A DNA stretch of 64,000 nt from Phycisphaeraceae bacterium (lineage in GTDB: Bacteria > Planctomycetota > Phycisphaerae > Phycisphaerales > UBA1924). Numbering within the stretch: position 1 is the stretch's first letter; every line of letters begins with the position of its first letter. The notes below the pieces were generated by a model, which was not told where the DNA came from, ran no database searches, and was given only the letters and a program-made list of their open reading frames with translations. The translations under genes were made by a program, and so were the position numbers. Shown piece after piece: positions 39,740 through 48,205 of the stretch. The stretch spans positions 124,001 through 188,000 of the forward strand of contig JAHBXD010000004.1 in assembly GCA_019636695.1 (NCBI GenBank), read 5' to 3'.

Positions 39740-40438
39740 TCACTTTGAACCCGCCCCGGGCGCTGCGCCCTCCTCGGGCGGCCACGGAAATCGACCCGGG
39801 CTGAACGGTAGGCTCAACGCCCCCTGAGCAAGATCGCGATGCGCCTGAAAACGCCCCGTCGTGCGGCTGCGCTGCACGCTCCCGTTCCGCGGAATCTCTA
39901 CCCGCACCACGCACGCCGCCGGAACTTCGGGCATCACCTTGACATCACCCCACACCACGCAAGAGATCGCCTCGCCGGTTGGCGCCCACAGCACCACACA
40001 ATCTCCACTGTTCGACAACCCGACCATCTCCGACTCGTTCCGCATCGTGAATACCCACGCCCCGTGAAACAACTCATTCGGACCGGGCGGCGCCAGGGTG
40101 CTGTCGCCGACCGGCCCTTTCCAGGTCTGGTTGCGACCGTTGAATACCACCGCGACTCCCCACGGCGGCAACTCGAATGCCGGAAAAACAAACTTCATCT
40201 GCCCGCGCCCGCTCGTGTGCCGATCAGTCAGCGTGTACCCAGACATCTGGAGCGGATGCGGACTCCAGTTCACCAACTCGATGAATTCATCGCCCGTCGC
40301 GTCACGAACCCCGTCGCCGTTGGCATCGCCACCCTCGGTGGGTACCGCAAACAGAATCTCCGTAATGATCGGGTGCAGCACCTCAGAAGGCGGTCCTCCG
40401 ATCAATTGGGCTGCCACAACGATCGCACCAATTCCCAT
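39740..40438 (-). CDS. Lamin-tail-domain (LTD) exported protein
   Basis: 232 residues. A short hydrophobic N-terminus (GIGAIVVAAQLIG) may be a signal or anchor. The core HPIITEILFAVPTEGGDANG, with GDEFIELVNWSPHPLQMSGY, TLTDR and the closing strand ENTCVVRVEI-type motif (AACVVRVEIPRNG) matches the lamin tail domain, an Ig-like fold found in many bacterial exported proteins. A DANGDGVRDATGDE loop is EF-hand-like. No catalytic site is evident. The gene starts 18 bp from the nuoE start on the same strand and could be cotranscribed. The role is unknown, possibly envelope-associated. Confidence 0.82.
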   Translation of the reverse strand: MGIGAIVVAAQLIGGPPSEVLHPIITEILFAVPTEGGDANGDGVRDATGDEFIELVNWSPHPLQMSGYTLTDRHTSGRGQMKFVFPAFELPPWGVAVVFNGRNQTWKGPVGDSTLAPPGPNELFHGAWVFTMRNESEMVGLSNSGDCVVLWAPTGEAISCVVWGDVKVMPEVPAACVVRVEIPRNGSVQRSRTTGRFQAHRDLAQGALSLPFSPGRFPWPPEEGAAPGAGSK

Positions 40439-40525
40439 CCCCGGCCCTTTCCTCTGGGCCGCCAGTCTCGGGGATCAGCCCCGGCGGGTCAATCCCCACC
40501 AGTAATTTCCTTGGGCGTCTTGCCC

Positions 40526-40972
40526 TCACTTGAGGGGGGCAAACTCGCGCCCATACAGCGACTGCAACCGATCGGCAAAGGCTCGGATAAGCCGCTGCTC
40601 GCGTGCGGCGTCACCAAACCTCCCTATGGAAACGTGAACCACGACCTGATCCTCACCCCTCCGCTCGACCACCACGTGCCCAGGCTCGTCCCGAATCGTC
40701 AGGAGAGCAAACGTCCACGACTGGGCATCACTCCGCGACTCGACGACCGTGGCCTCAATCGCCAGCACCGCGATTTCCATCGAGACCCCGACATCCTCCC
40801 AGTCACCTCGGATCAATCCCGGTGCGGCCAACCCTCCATGCGCCCCCCCAGTTTGGGGGGCCGAGGAACATCCGCTCACGATCGTTACAGCCCACGCAAT
40901 CCCGAGGAGTGAAAGCGCCAACCAGAGAAAACCCTGAATGCGCGGTCGTGATCTCAAGCAATCGCCATGCAC
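40526..40972 (-). CDS. Probable small lipoprotein
   Basis: About 148 residues. The N-terminus contains LALSLLGIAWAVTIVSGC with a lipobox VSGC, then SSAPQTGGAHGGLAAPGL. The mature part is an alpha/beta domain (SMEIAVLAIEATVVESRS, FALLTIRDEPGHVVVERR, VVVHVSIGRFGDA) ending in a helix. The start is uncertain: GTG 40972 gives a basic n-region plus signal; no ribosome site is obvious. It is likely attached to a membrane facing the periplasm. The phoH promoter lies just upstream on the other strand. Confidence 0.68.
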   Translation of the reverse strand: MHGDCLRSRPRIQGFLWLALSLLGIAWAVTIVSGCSSAPQTGGAHGGLAAPGLIRGDWEDVGVSMEIAVLAIEATVVESRSDAQSWTFALLTIRDEPGHVVVERRGEDQVVVHVSIGRFGDAAREQRLIRAFADRLQSLYGREFAPLK

Positions 40973-41007
40973 CCAATGAGAAAAAGAACCGAATCGATGG
41001 GGAGGAC

Positions 41008-41037
41008 TTGACAGCCTCTCGTTGAATATGATAGGAT
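41008..41037 (+). promoter_or_regulatory. Putative phoH promoter
   Basis: TTGACA (41008-41013), an 18-bp spacer and TAGGAT (41032-41037). Expected transcription start near 41044 leaves about 55 bp of leader to the phoH GTG at 41100, which also supports that start codon over one at 41022. Confidence 0.6.
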
Positions 41038-41099
41038 TCTGTTCTACTCCAGGCCGTGCCGGTGTCTCGGGCGTATGGAGAAGCAGGAGCAGCGATCGC

Positions 41100-42092
41100 G
41101 TGGAAGTCACTATTCGAATCCCATCCGGCGACGGGCGGCTGGCCGTCCTCGGGGCTGCGGATCGTAATCTCAAAATCATCCGCGAAGTGCTCGGTGTCAA
41201 CATCACCTCCCGCGATGGCAACGTACGTCTGAACGGCGACCGCGATGCCGTGCACATCGCCAAGGGCGTACTCGATCGGCTCGCCTCGCGGTCCGGCGAC
41301 TGGTCGCGCCAGCAGGTTCTCGAACTGATCTCTGATGAGTCATCGCGGCATACGTCCGGCGCTTCCATCACCTCTGGGCCTGGGGGGTTCCTCGGGTGGG
41401 AGGGCGATCTGAGCGTCTACGCCGGGGGGCGCCGCATCGCCGCAAAGACCATCAACCAGCAGGCCTATCTCGACGCCATCCGCGACCACGATCTGGTCTT
41501 CGGCATCGGCCCTGCCGGCACCGGCAAGACCTATCTCGCGGTCGCCGCGGCAGTCCACCTGCTCAAGCAAGACAGTGTGAAAAAGGTCATGCTCGTGAGA
41601 CCGGCGGTGGAGGCCGGCGAGAAACTCGGGTTTCTCCCGGGTGACATGGAGGCCAAGGTAAACCCCTATCTCCGTCCGCTGCTCGACGCGCTGCACGACA
41701 TGGTTGATTTTCAGACCATCCGCCGCTTCATCGACAGCGACGTCGTCGAGATCGTTCCGCTGGCATACATGCGCGGGCGGACACTCAACAACGCCGTCAT
41801 CATCCTGGATGAGGCCCAGAACACCACCAGCGGGCAGATGAAGATGTTTCTGACCCGTATGGGGCACGGGTCGAAAATGATCGTCACGGGGGATGTCACC
41901 CAGATTGACCTGCCCGACCCGACCGTCAGCGGGCTGATCGACGCGGCCCGTCGCCTGCGCCGGGTGTCCGGGGTGGCGATGGTGTATCTTGACCGGACCG
42001 ACGTGGTTCGACATCCGCTCGTGCAGCGGGTGATCGACGCCTACGGGGAGGATCGCGACGGGGCGGCCGGGGAGCCGCCGGCGTCGTCCTGA
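41100..42092 (+). CDS. phoH: PhoH-like P-loop ATPase
   Basis: 330 residues. Walker A is GPAGTGKTYLA, Walker B VIILDEAQNT, with sensor motifs QMKMFLTRMG and TGDVTQIDLP: the full PhoH signature. The N-terminal ~100 residues form the KH-like domain (VEVTIRIPSGDGRLAVLGAA ... VNITSRDGNVRLNG). PhoH (YbeZ) acts with the endonuclease YbeY in rRNA/RNA metabolism. I chose GTG 41100 because CAGGAG lies about 10 bases upstream and a promoter ends at 41037; a frame start at 41022 would precede the promoter's -10. The 7TM-HD gene follows 5 bp downstream, as in many genomes. Confidence 0.95.
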   Translation: MEVTIRIPSGDGRLAVLGAADRNLKIIREVLGVNITSRDGNVRLNGDRDAVHIAKGVLDRLASRSGDWSRQQVLELISDESSRHTSGASITSGPGGFLGWEGDLSVYAGGRRIAAKTINQQAYLDAIRDHDLVFGIGPAGTGKTYLAVAAAVHLLKQDSVKKVMLVRPAVEAGEKLGFLPGDMEAKVNPYLRPLLDALHDMVDFQTIRRFIDSDVVEIVPLAYMRGRTLNNAVIILDEAQNTTSGQMKMFLTRMGHGSKMIVTGDVTQIDLPDPTVSGLIDAARRLRRVSGVAMVYLDRTDVVRHPLVQRVIDAYGEDRDGAAGEPPASS

Positions 42093-42097
42093 ACGCC

Positions 42098-44461
42098 ATG
42101 CCATCCCCATCCCCCAAGACCTCGTATCGCAAGACCTCGCGCCGGCGGGCCGATGTCGCCCGGCGGCGCGGGTCGTTGTGGTCGAAACTGGTCCGGGCAG
42201 CCCGCACGCGGGCATTCGGCTGGGCGGTGCTGATTTCCCTGGCGTACTTCGCGATCGGCGTCGGCCTATGGCTGTGGGCCAGAGAGCACAAGGAGCCGGC
42301 GGTCGGGCGGGTGATGACACAGTCGCACGTGTCGCGGGTGCGAGTGTCGCTCCCCGACCTTGTCGCGACCGAGTCGGCGCGGCAGGAGGCGCGGTTGAAC
42401 GCCCCCCGGGTCTACATCGCCGAGTCGGCGGTTTTCGAGTCGCTGCGCAACACGTTGCTCAGCCTGCCGGGGGTGTTGGCGGACAAACAATCCCTCGACG
42501 AGGTTTCGCCGCTGATCGTGTCGCAGTTCAATCTGACGCCGATCACCTTTGATGCCTTGCGCCGGCAGTTTGTCGACGGCCGCCCGACGGATGACTGGAC
42601 GGAATCGGTCGCGATTTTCATCGACCAGTTGATGAGCGTACCCATTCTGGACGACGCCACCTGGCAGATCGAAAAGCTCGAGGGCGACACGGGCACGCTG
42701 CGCCTTGATATCGAGGGGCGCGATTCAAGGGTGATTCCTGACGGCACGGCGGTCAACATCGCCTCGACCGAGGCTGTGCGTGAACTCGGGTCGCGTTTGT
42801 CGCGGGTCGCCCGTTTCCGGGGGGCGCTCAGGGATATTGCGGTCGCCGCACTCGTGCATGAGAACCGGCCGACCTATCGGTTTGACGAGGCCGCGACGCG
42901 CCGGGGTGAAGAGCAGGCCGAGGCCGCTGTCGGCGTGCGGATGCGAGAGATTCCTGAAGGGTTTGTCATTTATCGGCGCGGCGACGTCCTGACGCGGACG
43001 CAGGCTGATCTGGTCGCGGCCGAGCGTCGGGTGTATTACGACAGCGTGGCATCGTGGCGGTTTGCGTTGCGCCAACTTGCGCCAGTGGGTGCGGCGGGTG
43101 TGTTGACGCTGGGGTTGGTGGCCTATCTGGCGTTGTTCTGCCCGACGGTTCGGCGCAGCCCAGCGCGGATGCTGGGCATCGGGGTGCTGCTCGGGTCGGC
43201 GCTGGCGGCGGCGACGCTGGCATCGATTCTGGCGCCGGGGTGGGTGCACATCGCGGCGGTCGGGCCGGTGCTGCTGGCTGCGGTTGTGCTGGTGATCGTG
43301 TATGACCAGCGGGTGGCGCTCGCGATTTCGGCGCTGCTTGCGCTGCAAGTGGGGCTGACGTGCGGGCTGGACCTCGGGATGTTCGCGCTGACGATCTGCG
43401 GATCGGCGGTGGCGATCACTGAACTCCGGGAGATCCGCGACCGGCGCGTGTTTGTGCGTCTCGGGTGCGTGCTTGGGGTAGTGTTGGCGCTGGCCTCGGC
43501 GCTGGTGCAGATTCTCGAAGGGCCGGTCACCGGCGTGCTGCTGCACCAGATCTGGCAAGACAGCCTGCTGGCCGGGTTCGGCGGGCTGGTCGTGGCCGGC
43601 ACGATGATGTTCATGCTTCCTTCGCTTGAGCGTTGGTTCGACATCGTGACCGGCATGACGCTGATCGAGCTGCGTGATCCGAAGAACCCGCTGCTGCGCG
43701 AGTTGCAGCAGCGCGCGCCGGGCACATACAACCACTCGCTGACGGTCGCGGCGATAGCCGAGGCCGCGGCGGATGCCGTGGGGGCCGACGGTCTGTTGAC
43801 GTATGTCGGGTCGTTGTATCACGACATCGGGAAGATGAATAAGCCCGAGTATTTCGTTGAGAACCAGGGCGGCGGTCCGAACAAGCACGATCGGCTGAGT
43901 CCGGCGATGAGCCTCCTGGTGATTGTCGGCCATGTGAAGGACGGTATCGAAATGGCGCGGGAGTACGGGCTTCCCCGGCCGTTGATTCACTTCATCGAGG
44001 CCCATCACGGCACGACGCTGGTGGAGTTTTTCTTCAGGCGCGCCAAGGACCAGGCCGAGCAGGCCGCACGCGATCGGGGCGAAGGGACGGACGGCGGCGA
44101 CGGCGCCGGTCCGGCGGAGTTTGATTATCGCTATCCCGGCCCGAAGCCCCAGACGCGCGAGGTGGCGATCATCATGCTTGCCGACTCGGTCGAGAGTGCG
44201 ACGCGCACGCTGAGCGAACCGACCCCAGCGCGGATTGATGCGCTGGTGCGATCACTTGCGAACAAACGGTTGCTCGACGGCCAGTTCGACGAGTGCAACC
44301 TCACATTCAAGGATCTGACGATCATCGTCGAGTCGATTTCCAAGACGCTCGCGGCGATTTATCACGGGCGCATCGCCTATCCGAGTGAATCGCGAGCCCC
44401 TGAAACCAAGACGCGTCAACTCAACCCGCCGACCACGCCGCCTGAGCAGCGCCTGGCCTGA
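42098..44461 (+). CDS. 7TM-HD domain phosphodiesterase (PgpH-type)
   Basis: 787 residues with the PgpH/YqfF architecture. A basic cytoplasmic start and one membrane helix precede an extracellular 7TMR-HDED-like domain (~residues 60-310), then about seven helices (VGAAGVLTLGLVAYLALFCP; VLLGSALAAATLASILAPGW; FALTICGSAVAIT; VLGVVLALASALVQIL; GFGGLVVAGTMMFMLP), followed by an HD domain. The HD motif is GTYNHSLTVA...YVGSLYHDIGKM with HH in IEAHHGTTL. Such proteins hydrolyse cyclic di-AMP in Firmicutes; the substrate here is unknown. It follows phoH by 5 bp. The usual ybeY partner does not come next in this genome. Confidence 0.93.
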   Translation: MPSPSPKTSYRKTSRRRADVARRRGSLWSKLVRAARTRAFGWAVLISLAYFAIGVGLWLWAREHKEPAVGRVMTQSHVSRVRVSLPDLVATESARQEARLNAPRVYIAESAVFESLRNTLLSLPGVLADKQSLDEVSPLIVSQFNLTPITFDALRRQFVDGRPTDDWTESVAIFIDQLMSVPILDDATWQIEKLEGDTGTLRLDIEGRDSRVIPDGTAVNIASTEAVRELGSRLSRVARFRGALRDIAVAALVHENRPTYRFDEAATRRGEEQAEAAVGVRMREIPEGFVIYRRGDVLTRTQADLVAAERRVYYDSVASWRFALRQLAPVGAAGVLTLGLVAYLALFCPTVRRSPARMLGIGVLLGSALAAATLASILAPGWVHIAAVGPVLLAAVVLVIVYDQRVALAISALLALQVGLTCGLDLGMFALTICGSAVAITELREIRDRRVFVRLGCVLGVVLALASALVQILEGPVTGVLLHQIWQDSLLAGFGGLVVAGTMMFMLPSLERWFDIVTGMTLIELRDPKNPLLRELQQRAPGTYNHSLTVAAIAEAAADAVGADGLLTYVGSLYHDIGKMNKPEYFVENQGGGPNKHDRLSPAMSLLVIVGHVKDGIEMAREYGLPRPLIHFIEAHHGTTLVEFFFRRAKDQAEQAARDRGEGTDGGDGAGPAEFDYRYPGPKPQTREVAIIMLADSVESATRTLSEPTPARIDALVRSLANKRLLDGQFDECNLTFKDLTIIVESISKTLAAIYHGRIAYPSESRAPETKTRQLNPPTTPPEQRLA

Positions 44462-44694
44462 AGCGAACAGATCTCTGTGTCTGAGTTTTTCAGCGCCTGT
44501 CAAACAGTCGCTGGACCACAACGCCCCCCGACTCAAGAGCACGGCCCCCCGGGGGGAACGTACCATCAGTAAGAGACGAGAGAGGTTGAGGCGCGGGTGT
44601 TGTTTCCGCCGCGTGGAGAAAATTTGTTGCCATTCTTCCGGGGAAATCCCGGTAGGATGTGTGGGGTTGTTTCTTTGTACCGGTGGAGGGGGCC

Positions 44695-45846
44695 ATGCGC
44701 GGGATCATCGTTTTGGCGGTGGTTGGTTGCGGGATGGCGGCTTCGTCGGTCGTGATGTTTCGCAAGTGTTCTTCATCGTCTTCGTCCGTGCCGGTGGAGA
44801 TGACGGGGACGGAGCCGGCGCAGGCTGTGGTTCCAGAGCCGACGGCGCCCGGGGTGCAGCCGATGCCCCAGCCGCGCCCAGCGCAGCCGCCGCGTTTTCC
44901 GAGGATTGAGCAGGCGGAAGAGGTTGACCCAGCGCGGGGGGCGCCGGAGCGTCGGCCCGAGCCGCCGAGGACACAACCCGCACCACAACCCGCGCCTCAA
45001 CCAGCGCCGCAGCCCGCGCCTACGCCCCAGGCGGACGGAGCAGTCTTCAGTTCGAGCTTGCTGAAAGTCGGATTTGTGTATCCTCGTTCGTGGCAGGGGG
45101 AGTTTGCGGCGCTCGGTGGGGCGATGGTGCCTTCGGATGCCGCGCGGGTTCGCGGCGAGGCGGCTGAGTTTTTCATGGTGTATGCGGACCCGGACCGCCG
45201 GATATCCCGTCCGGATGATGCCGCGTTGCTGGGCGAGATCGAGCAGATGTTCACGACGTGGCTGACGAATCTGCGCAGGCTTGGTTCGGTTCGTGCGATT
45301 CGGGCGGGTCGATGGGCGGCGGTGCATGGGCAGTATGAGGGGGTTTCGGGCCTGACCGGCGTCTCGATGCGAATTGAGATGTATGTCGTGAATCTGGATG
45401 GGACGCCGCTGATGGCGATCGGCCTCGGCCCATCGAGCGCGATGGCCGCACGAGCGCCGCAATATGCGTCGATCGTGGGATCGCTGCATGATGTTGACGC
45501 AGCGCGGCTGCGTGCGGGGCTTGGGTCGCCCGATCGTGCGCTCGTCGGCGTGTTTCGCACGTCGCGGGGCGGCACGAGCGATTTGGTGAGTTACCTGGTC
45601 GAAACGGATTACGATTTTCGTGCGGACGGCGTGGTGCTGCTCATTACGTCGTCGTTCCAGGGGACGTATGACACCGATGCGCAGCGAGATCGGCAGATTC
45701 GCGCGGGGCAGTGGGGCACACGGGGCGATCAGGTGACGATTCGGTGGGATGGGGGCGAAATGCTGACGATGCGGTATGTGCTCAGTGAGAGCGCGCTGGG
45801 GTTGTATGTCGGGCAGAATCGGACGGTGTATTCACGAGTGCGGTGA
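44695..45846 (+). CDS. Exported protein with Pro/Ala-rich linker, unknown function
   Basis: 383 residues. A hydrophobic N-terminus (MRGIIVLAVVGCGMAASSVVM) is a signal or anchor. Residues ~30-115 are a Pro-rich linker with a Gln-Pro-Ala-Pro tandem (QPAPQPAPQPAPQPAP). The remainder is an alpha/beta domain with a Phe-rich start (FSSSLLKVGFVYPRSWQGEF) and an EIEQMFTTWLTNLRRL helix, then a second domain with SPDRALVGVFRTSRGG...TDYDFRADGVVLL. GGAGGG before ATG 44695 supports the start. No family is recognised; the domain organisation resembles other planctomycete envelope proteins. It is 233 bp after the 7TM-HD gene and probably has its own promoter. Confidence 0.7.
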   Translation: MRGIIVLAVVGCGMAASSVVMFRKCSSSSSSVPVEMTGTEPAQAVVPEPTAPGVQPMPQPRPAQPPRFPRIEQAEEVDPARGAPERRPEPPRTQPAPQPAPQPAPQPAPTPQADGAVFSSSLLKVGFVYPRSWQGEFAALGGAMVPSDAARVRGEAAEFFMVYADPDRRISRPDDAALLGEIEQMFTTWLTNLRRLGSVRAIRAGRWAAVHGQYEGVSGLTGVSMRIEMYVVNLDGTPLMAIGLGPSSAMAARAPQYASIVGSLHDVDAARLRAGLGSPDRALVGVFRTSRGGTSDLVSYLVETDYDFRADGVVLLITSSFQGTYDTDAQRDRQIRAGQWGTRGDQVTIRWDGGEMLTMRYVLSESALGLYVGQNRTVYSRVR

Positions 45847-45876
45847 ACCCTGCCGCACGGCCGGCTATTGCCTGCG

Positions 45877-45903
45877 CAGAAAATACCCCGCCTTGCGGCG
45901 GGG
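45877..45903 (-). terminator. Minus-strand terminator downstream of the NTF2-like gene
   Basis: On the minus strand, CCCCGCC (45903-45897) and GGCGGGG (45892-45886) form a 7-bp stem with a 4-nt loop, followed by TATTTTC. It lies about 120 bp after the stop of the 46025-46525 gene and just after the convergent + strand gene. Confidence 0.6.
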
Positions 45904-46024
45904 GATGCGAAGCGTACTTTCAAGGGGGCGCCGCTGGTGGTTGCCTGTTGCAGAGGAAAACGAGCGAAACAGGTGGGGCAAGGCGCCTGTGGCCGGGGAG
46001 GGGCAGAGTCAACCGCGATCGGAA

Positions 46025-46525
46025 TCAGCTCGCGGTCGGCGCGGGCATGAACGGCAGGAATTCTTCCTGCACGATCTTGCCTCCTTTGACGGTGTAGAAG
46101 GCGAGTTCTTCCATCGTGGCGCGGTGGCCGGACCCCTTGGCCTCGATATCGGCGGTGAACTTGACGGCAAAGCCGGTGGCGCCGATGTACGGGCCGTCGC
46201 AGCGGCACGAGTGCACGGTGTTGTTGTCGAGGAACCAGGCGCTCTTGGCCTTCAGGGCCTTCATGCCTTCCCACATCTGGTTCATGCCGCCTTCGATCGA
46301 GACAATTTTCTTACTGAAGTGCTTCTTCCAGATGTCATCGTCGGGTGTGCGGGCGTTGAACATGGCCACGAAATCGTTGGCGATGTCGAAAGCGCTCGCG
46401 CCCTTGCCGGTCTTCACGGGCTTCGGGCCGAGGTCGGCTTTCTTGGTTTTCTTTCCGGATTTGGCTTTGGCGCCTTTGGTCTTGCCGCTTTTGCCTGATG
46501 CTTTTTTCCTGGCTTTCTTGGCCAT
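46025..46525 (-). CDS. NTF2/SnoaL-like protein with histone-H1-like basic N-tail
   Basis: 166 residues. The first ~45 are Lys/Ala/Gly-rich (MAKKARKKASGKSGKTKGAK and onward), like eukaryotic H1 or bacterial histone-like tails. From about residue 43 a SnoaL/NTF2-like fold begins (SAFDIANDFVAMFNARTPDD; IWKKHFSKKIVSIEGGMNQM; WEGMKALKAKSAWFLDNNTV; HSCRCDGPYIG; FTADIEAKGSGHRATMEELA; FYTVKGGKIVQEEFLPFM). GGAGGATCT directly before ATG supports the start. The N-tail could bind nucleic acid, membranes or RNA; the NTF2 fold often binds small ligands. The combination is unusual. Confidence 0.75.
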   Translation of the reverse strand: MAKKARKKASGKSGKTKGAKAKSGKKTKKADLGPKPVKTGKGASAFDIANDFVAMFNARTPDDDIWKKHFSKKIVSIEGGMNQMWEGMKALKAKSAWFLDNNTVHSCRCDGPYIGATGFAVKFTADIEAKGSGHRATMEELAFYTVKGGKIVQEEFLPFMPAPTAS

Positions 46526-46894
46526 AGATCCTCCGTGTGAAATGGGGGTGCGCCATTATCCCACATCGCGGCGGGTTTGGAAGGGGAGATCGGCGGGATA
46601 GGCGTTTCTTGACATCGTGCGCGATGCGGACGGATCGGCCCGCGATGGGGGTGGTGTGCATGGGGACGCCGCAGGTTCGGGCGGCTTGCACGGCGGGCCG
46701 GAACAGGAAGTAACCTGTTGAATGACAAGCACTTGCGGCGTGTGAGCGGCAGTGCGTGGCCCTGTCGGCAGGCGAGATCAGCACCGCGATGAGGGGGCCG
46801 TATGCGAGCGCACGTTGAGGGATGTCATTTCGCAGGCATCGCGCGCGGTTCCGGCGACTGGTGGCACCCCCAGAGCACGATGGTGCACGGTGCT
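46526..46894. other. Intergenic region between two minus-strand genes
   Basis: 369 bp. A TTGACA at 46609-46614 on the + strand has no gene downstream on that strand. AGAGCAC/GTGCTCT (46872-46878 and 46890-46896) pairs across the mrp stop without a T-run. I see no supported gene, RNA or repeat here. The promoter for the NTF2-like gene is presumably in this stretch. Confidence 0.4.
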
Positions 46895-48100
46895 CTAGGA
46901 GATTGTCAGCGAGGGTTTGCGGTTTCCGCTACGCATGGCGGCAAGGGTGGTCTGGTGCTCGACCTGGGTGATGACGCCTTCGAGTGCCCGCGCGAGGTCG
47001 GTATTGCCTTCGAAGTTCGCGGTGGGGCTGCCGGCGTCGCCGTTTTCTCGAAGAGACATGGTGATGGGCACGGCGCCGAGGAAGGGGACGCCGAGGCGCT
47101 GGGCCATCTGCTCGGCGCCGCCGCGACCGAAGATGTCGTAGGTCTTACCGTCGTCACCGATGAAGTAGCTCATGTTCTCCACGACGCCGAGGATTTCGAT
47201 GCCGAGTTGCTGGAACATGCGTGTTGCTCGGATGGCGTCATCCTGGGCGACGCGCTGTGGGGTGCAGACGACGACCGCGCCGGAAAGCTGGAGCATTTGG
47301 GCCATGGTGAGGGGAACATCCCCTGTTCCGGGGGGAAGGTCGATGATCAGGTAATCGAGATTGCCCCATTCGGTTTGTTCGGTAAGTTGTTTGAAAGCGC
47401 CGTGGGCCATCGGGCCGCGCCAGATGAGGGGGCGGTCGGCTTCGACGAGTTTGCCGAGCGTGATGGCCTTGACACCGTGGACGAGAAAAGGTTGGAGCCT
47501 TCCGGCGTGCACCACCTGTTCGAGGGGGCCGAGTCGAAGGAGGGTCGGGAGGCTGGGGCCATAGATATCCCCGTCGAGGATGCCCACGGCGAAGCCGCGC
47601 CGGGCAAGTCCGACGGCGAGATTGACGGCGATGGTGCTTTTGCCGACGCCGCCTTTCCCTGCGCCGACCGCGATGACATGGCGGATGTTGCGTAGGGGGG
47701 GGGAATCGGGTTTCGGGTGTTCAAGCCCGGAGATGGGGCGGTGGCCTGCCGGAGGGGGTGGTGTAGGTTTGGGCGTGGCGGGTGGTGTGGGTTGGTCTTG
47801 AAATCGGACGGTTTGGATCACCGTGCCGAGGTGATCGACGAATTCGACGATGAGGGACTGGATGGGAGCGCCGACTTCGGTCGAGAGGGAATCGAGCGCG
47901 CGGCGGCAGGCAGCGGCGGCGAGGCCTCGCTCGTGGGGTTGCGTGAACTGCGGGGTGTGAAGTTTGAGGCTGAGGTAGTTTTCGCAGACGGCGGCCCATT
48001 CGACGGCGTTGTGGAGGGTCGAGCCATCTGGCAGAGTGACGCGGGAAACAGTCTGGGTGATCAGTTCTTTGGTCCAGGGCACGGGTTGCTCCACGGTCAT
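46895..48100 (-). CDS. mrp: Mrp/NBP35-type P-loop ATPase lacking the C-terminal CxxC
   Basis: 401 residues. A degenerate MIP18/DUF59-like N-terminal domain (~residues 8-100) and a Pro-rich linker precede the ATPase. The deviant Walker A is VGAGKGGVGKSTIAVNLA, Walker B/Mrp motifs are LDGDIYGPSLP and IDLPPGTGDVPLT, and later QRVAQDDAIRATRMF and VVENMSYFIGDDGKTYDIFG. In E. coli ApbC the latter region contains a C-x-x-C Fe-S ligand pair (ENMS..C..C); here it reads IGDDGKTY, so the bridging cluster ligands are absent. Other bacteria also have Mrp proteins with this Cys-less form. It is probably a scaffold or ATPase with altered Fe-S function. A G9 tract (47695-47703) lies in the linker-coding region. 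Confidence 0.9.
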   Translation of the reverse strand: MTVEQPVPWTKELITQTVSRVTLPDGSTLHNAVEWAAVCENYLSLKLHTPQFTQPHERGLAAAACRRALDSLSTEVGAPIQSLIVEFVDHLGTVIQTVRFQDQPTPPATPKPTPPPPAGHRPISGLEHPKPDSPPLRNIRHVIAVGAGKGGVGKSTIAVNLAVGLARRGFAVGILDGDIYGPSLPTLLRLGPLEQVVHAGRLQPFLVHGVKAITLGKLVEADRPLIWRGPMAHGAFKQLTEQTEWGNLDYLIIDLPPGTGDVPLTMAQMLQLSGAVVVCTPQRVAQDDAIRATRMFQQLGIEILGVVENMSYFIGDDGKTYDIFGRGGAEQMAQRLGVPFLGAVPITMSLRENGDAGSPTANFEGNTDLARALEGVITQVEHQTTLAAMRSGNRKPSLTIS

Positions 48101-48205
48101 CGGATTGTCACGGGATGGTACGAGTGGCAGAAGGCGGGGGGCAGAGCGGCAATGTTGTCGGGGGGGCGTGCGTTGAGCCGCTGGAACCTTCAAGGAGTTT
48201 GCACG

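Noticed and set aside
42725-44008. Minus-strand frame of about 427 codons opposite the 7TM-HD gene
   Set aside because: Antisense to an unambiguous HD-domain protein; translation is His/Arg/Gln-rich without a fold.
44627-44658. TTGCCA ... TAGGAT as promoter of the 44695 gene
   Set aside because: The spacer is 20 bp, too long for a normal sigma-70 promoter.
46609-46614. TTGACA on the + strand between the NTF2-like and mrp genes
   Set aside because: No -10 at a proper distance and no gene downstream on that strand.
46872-46896. AGAGCAC/GTGCTCT inverted repeat at the mrp stop as a terminator
   Set aside because: It overlaps the stop codon, has an 11-nt loop and lacks a T-run.
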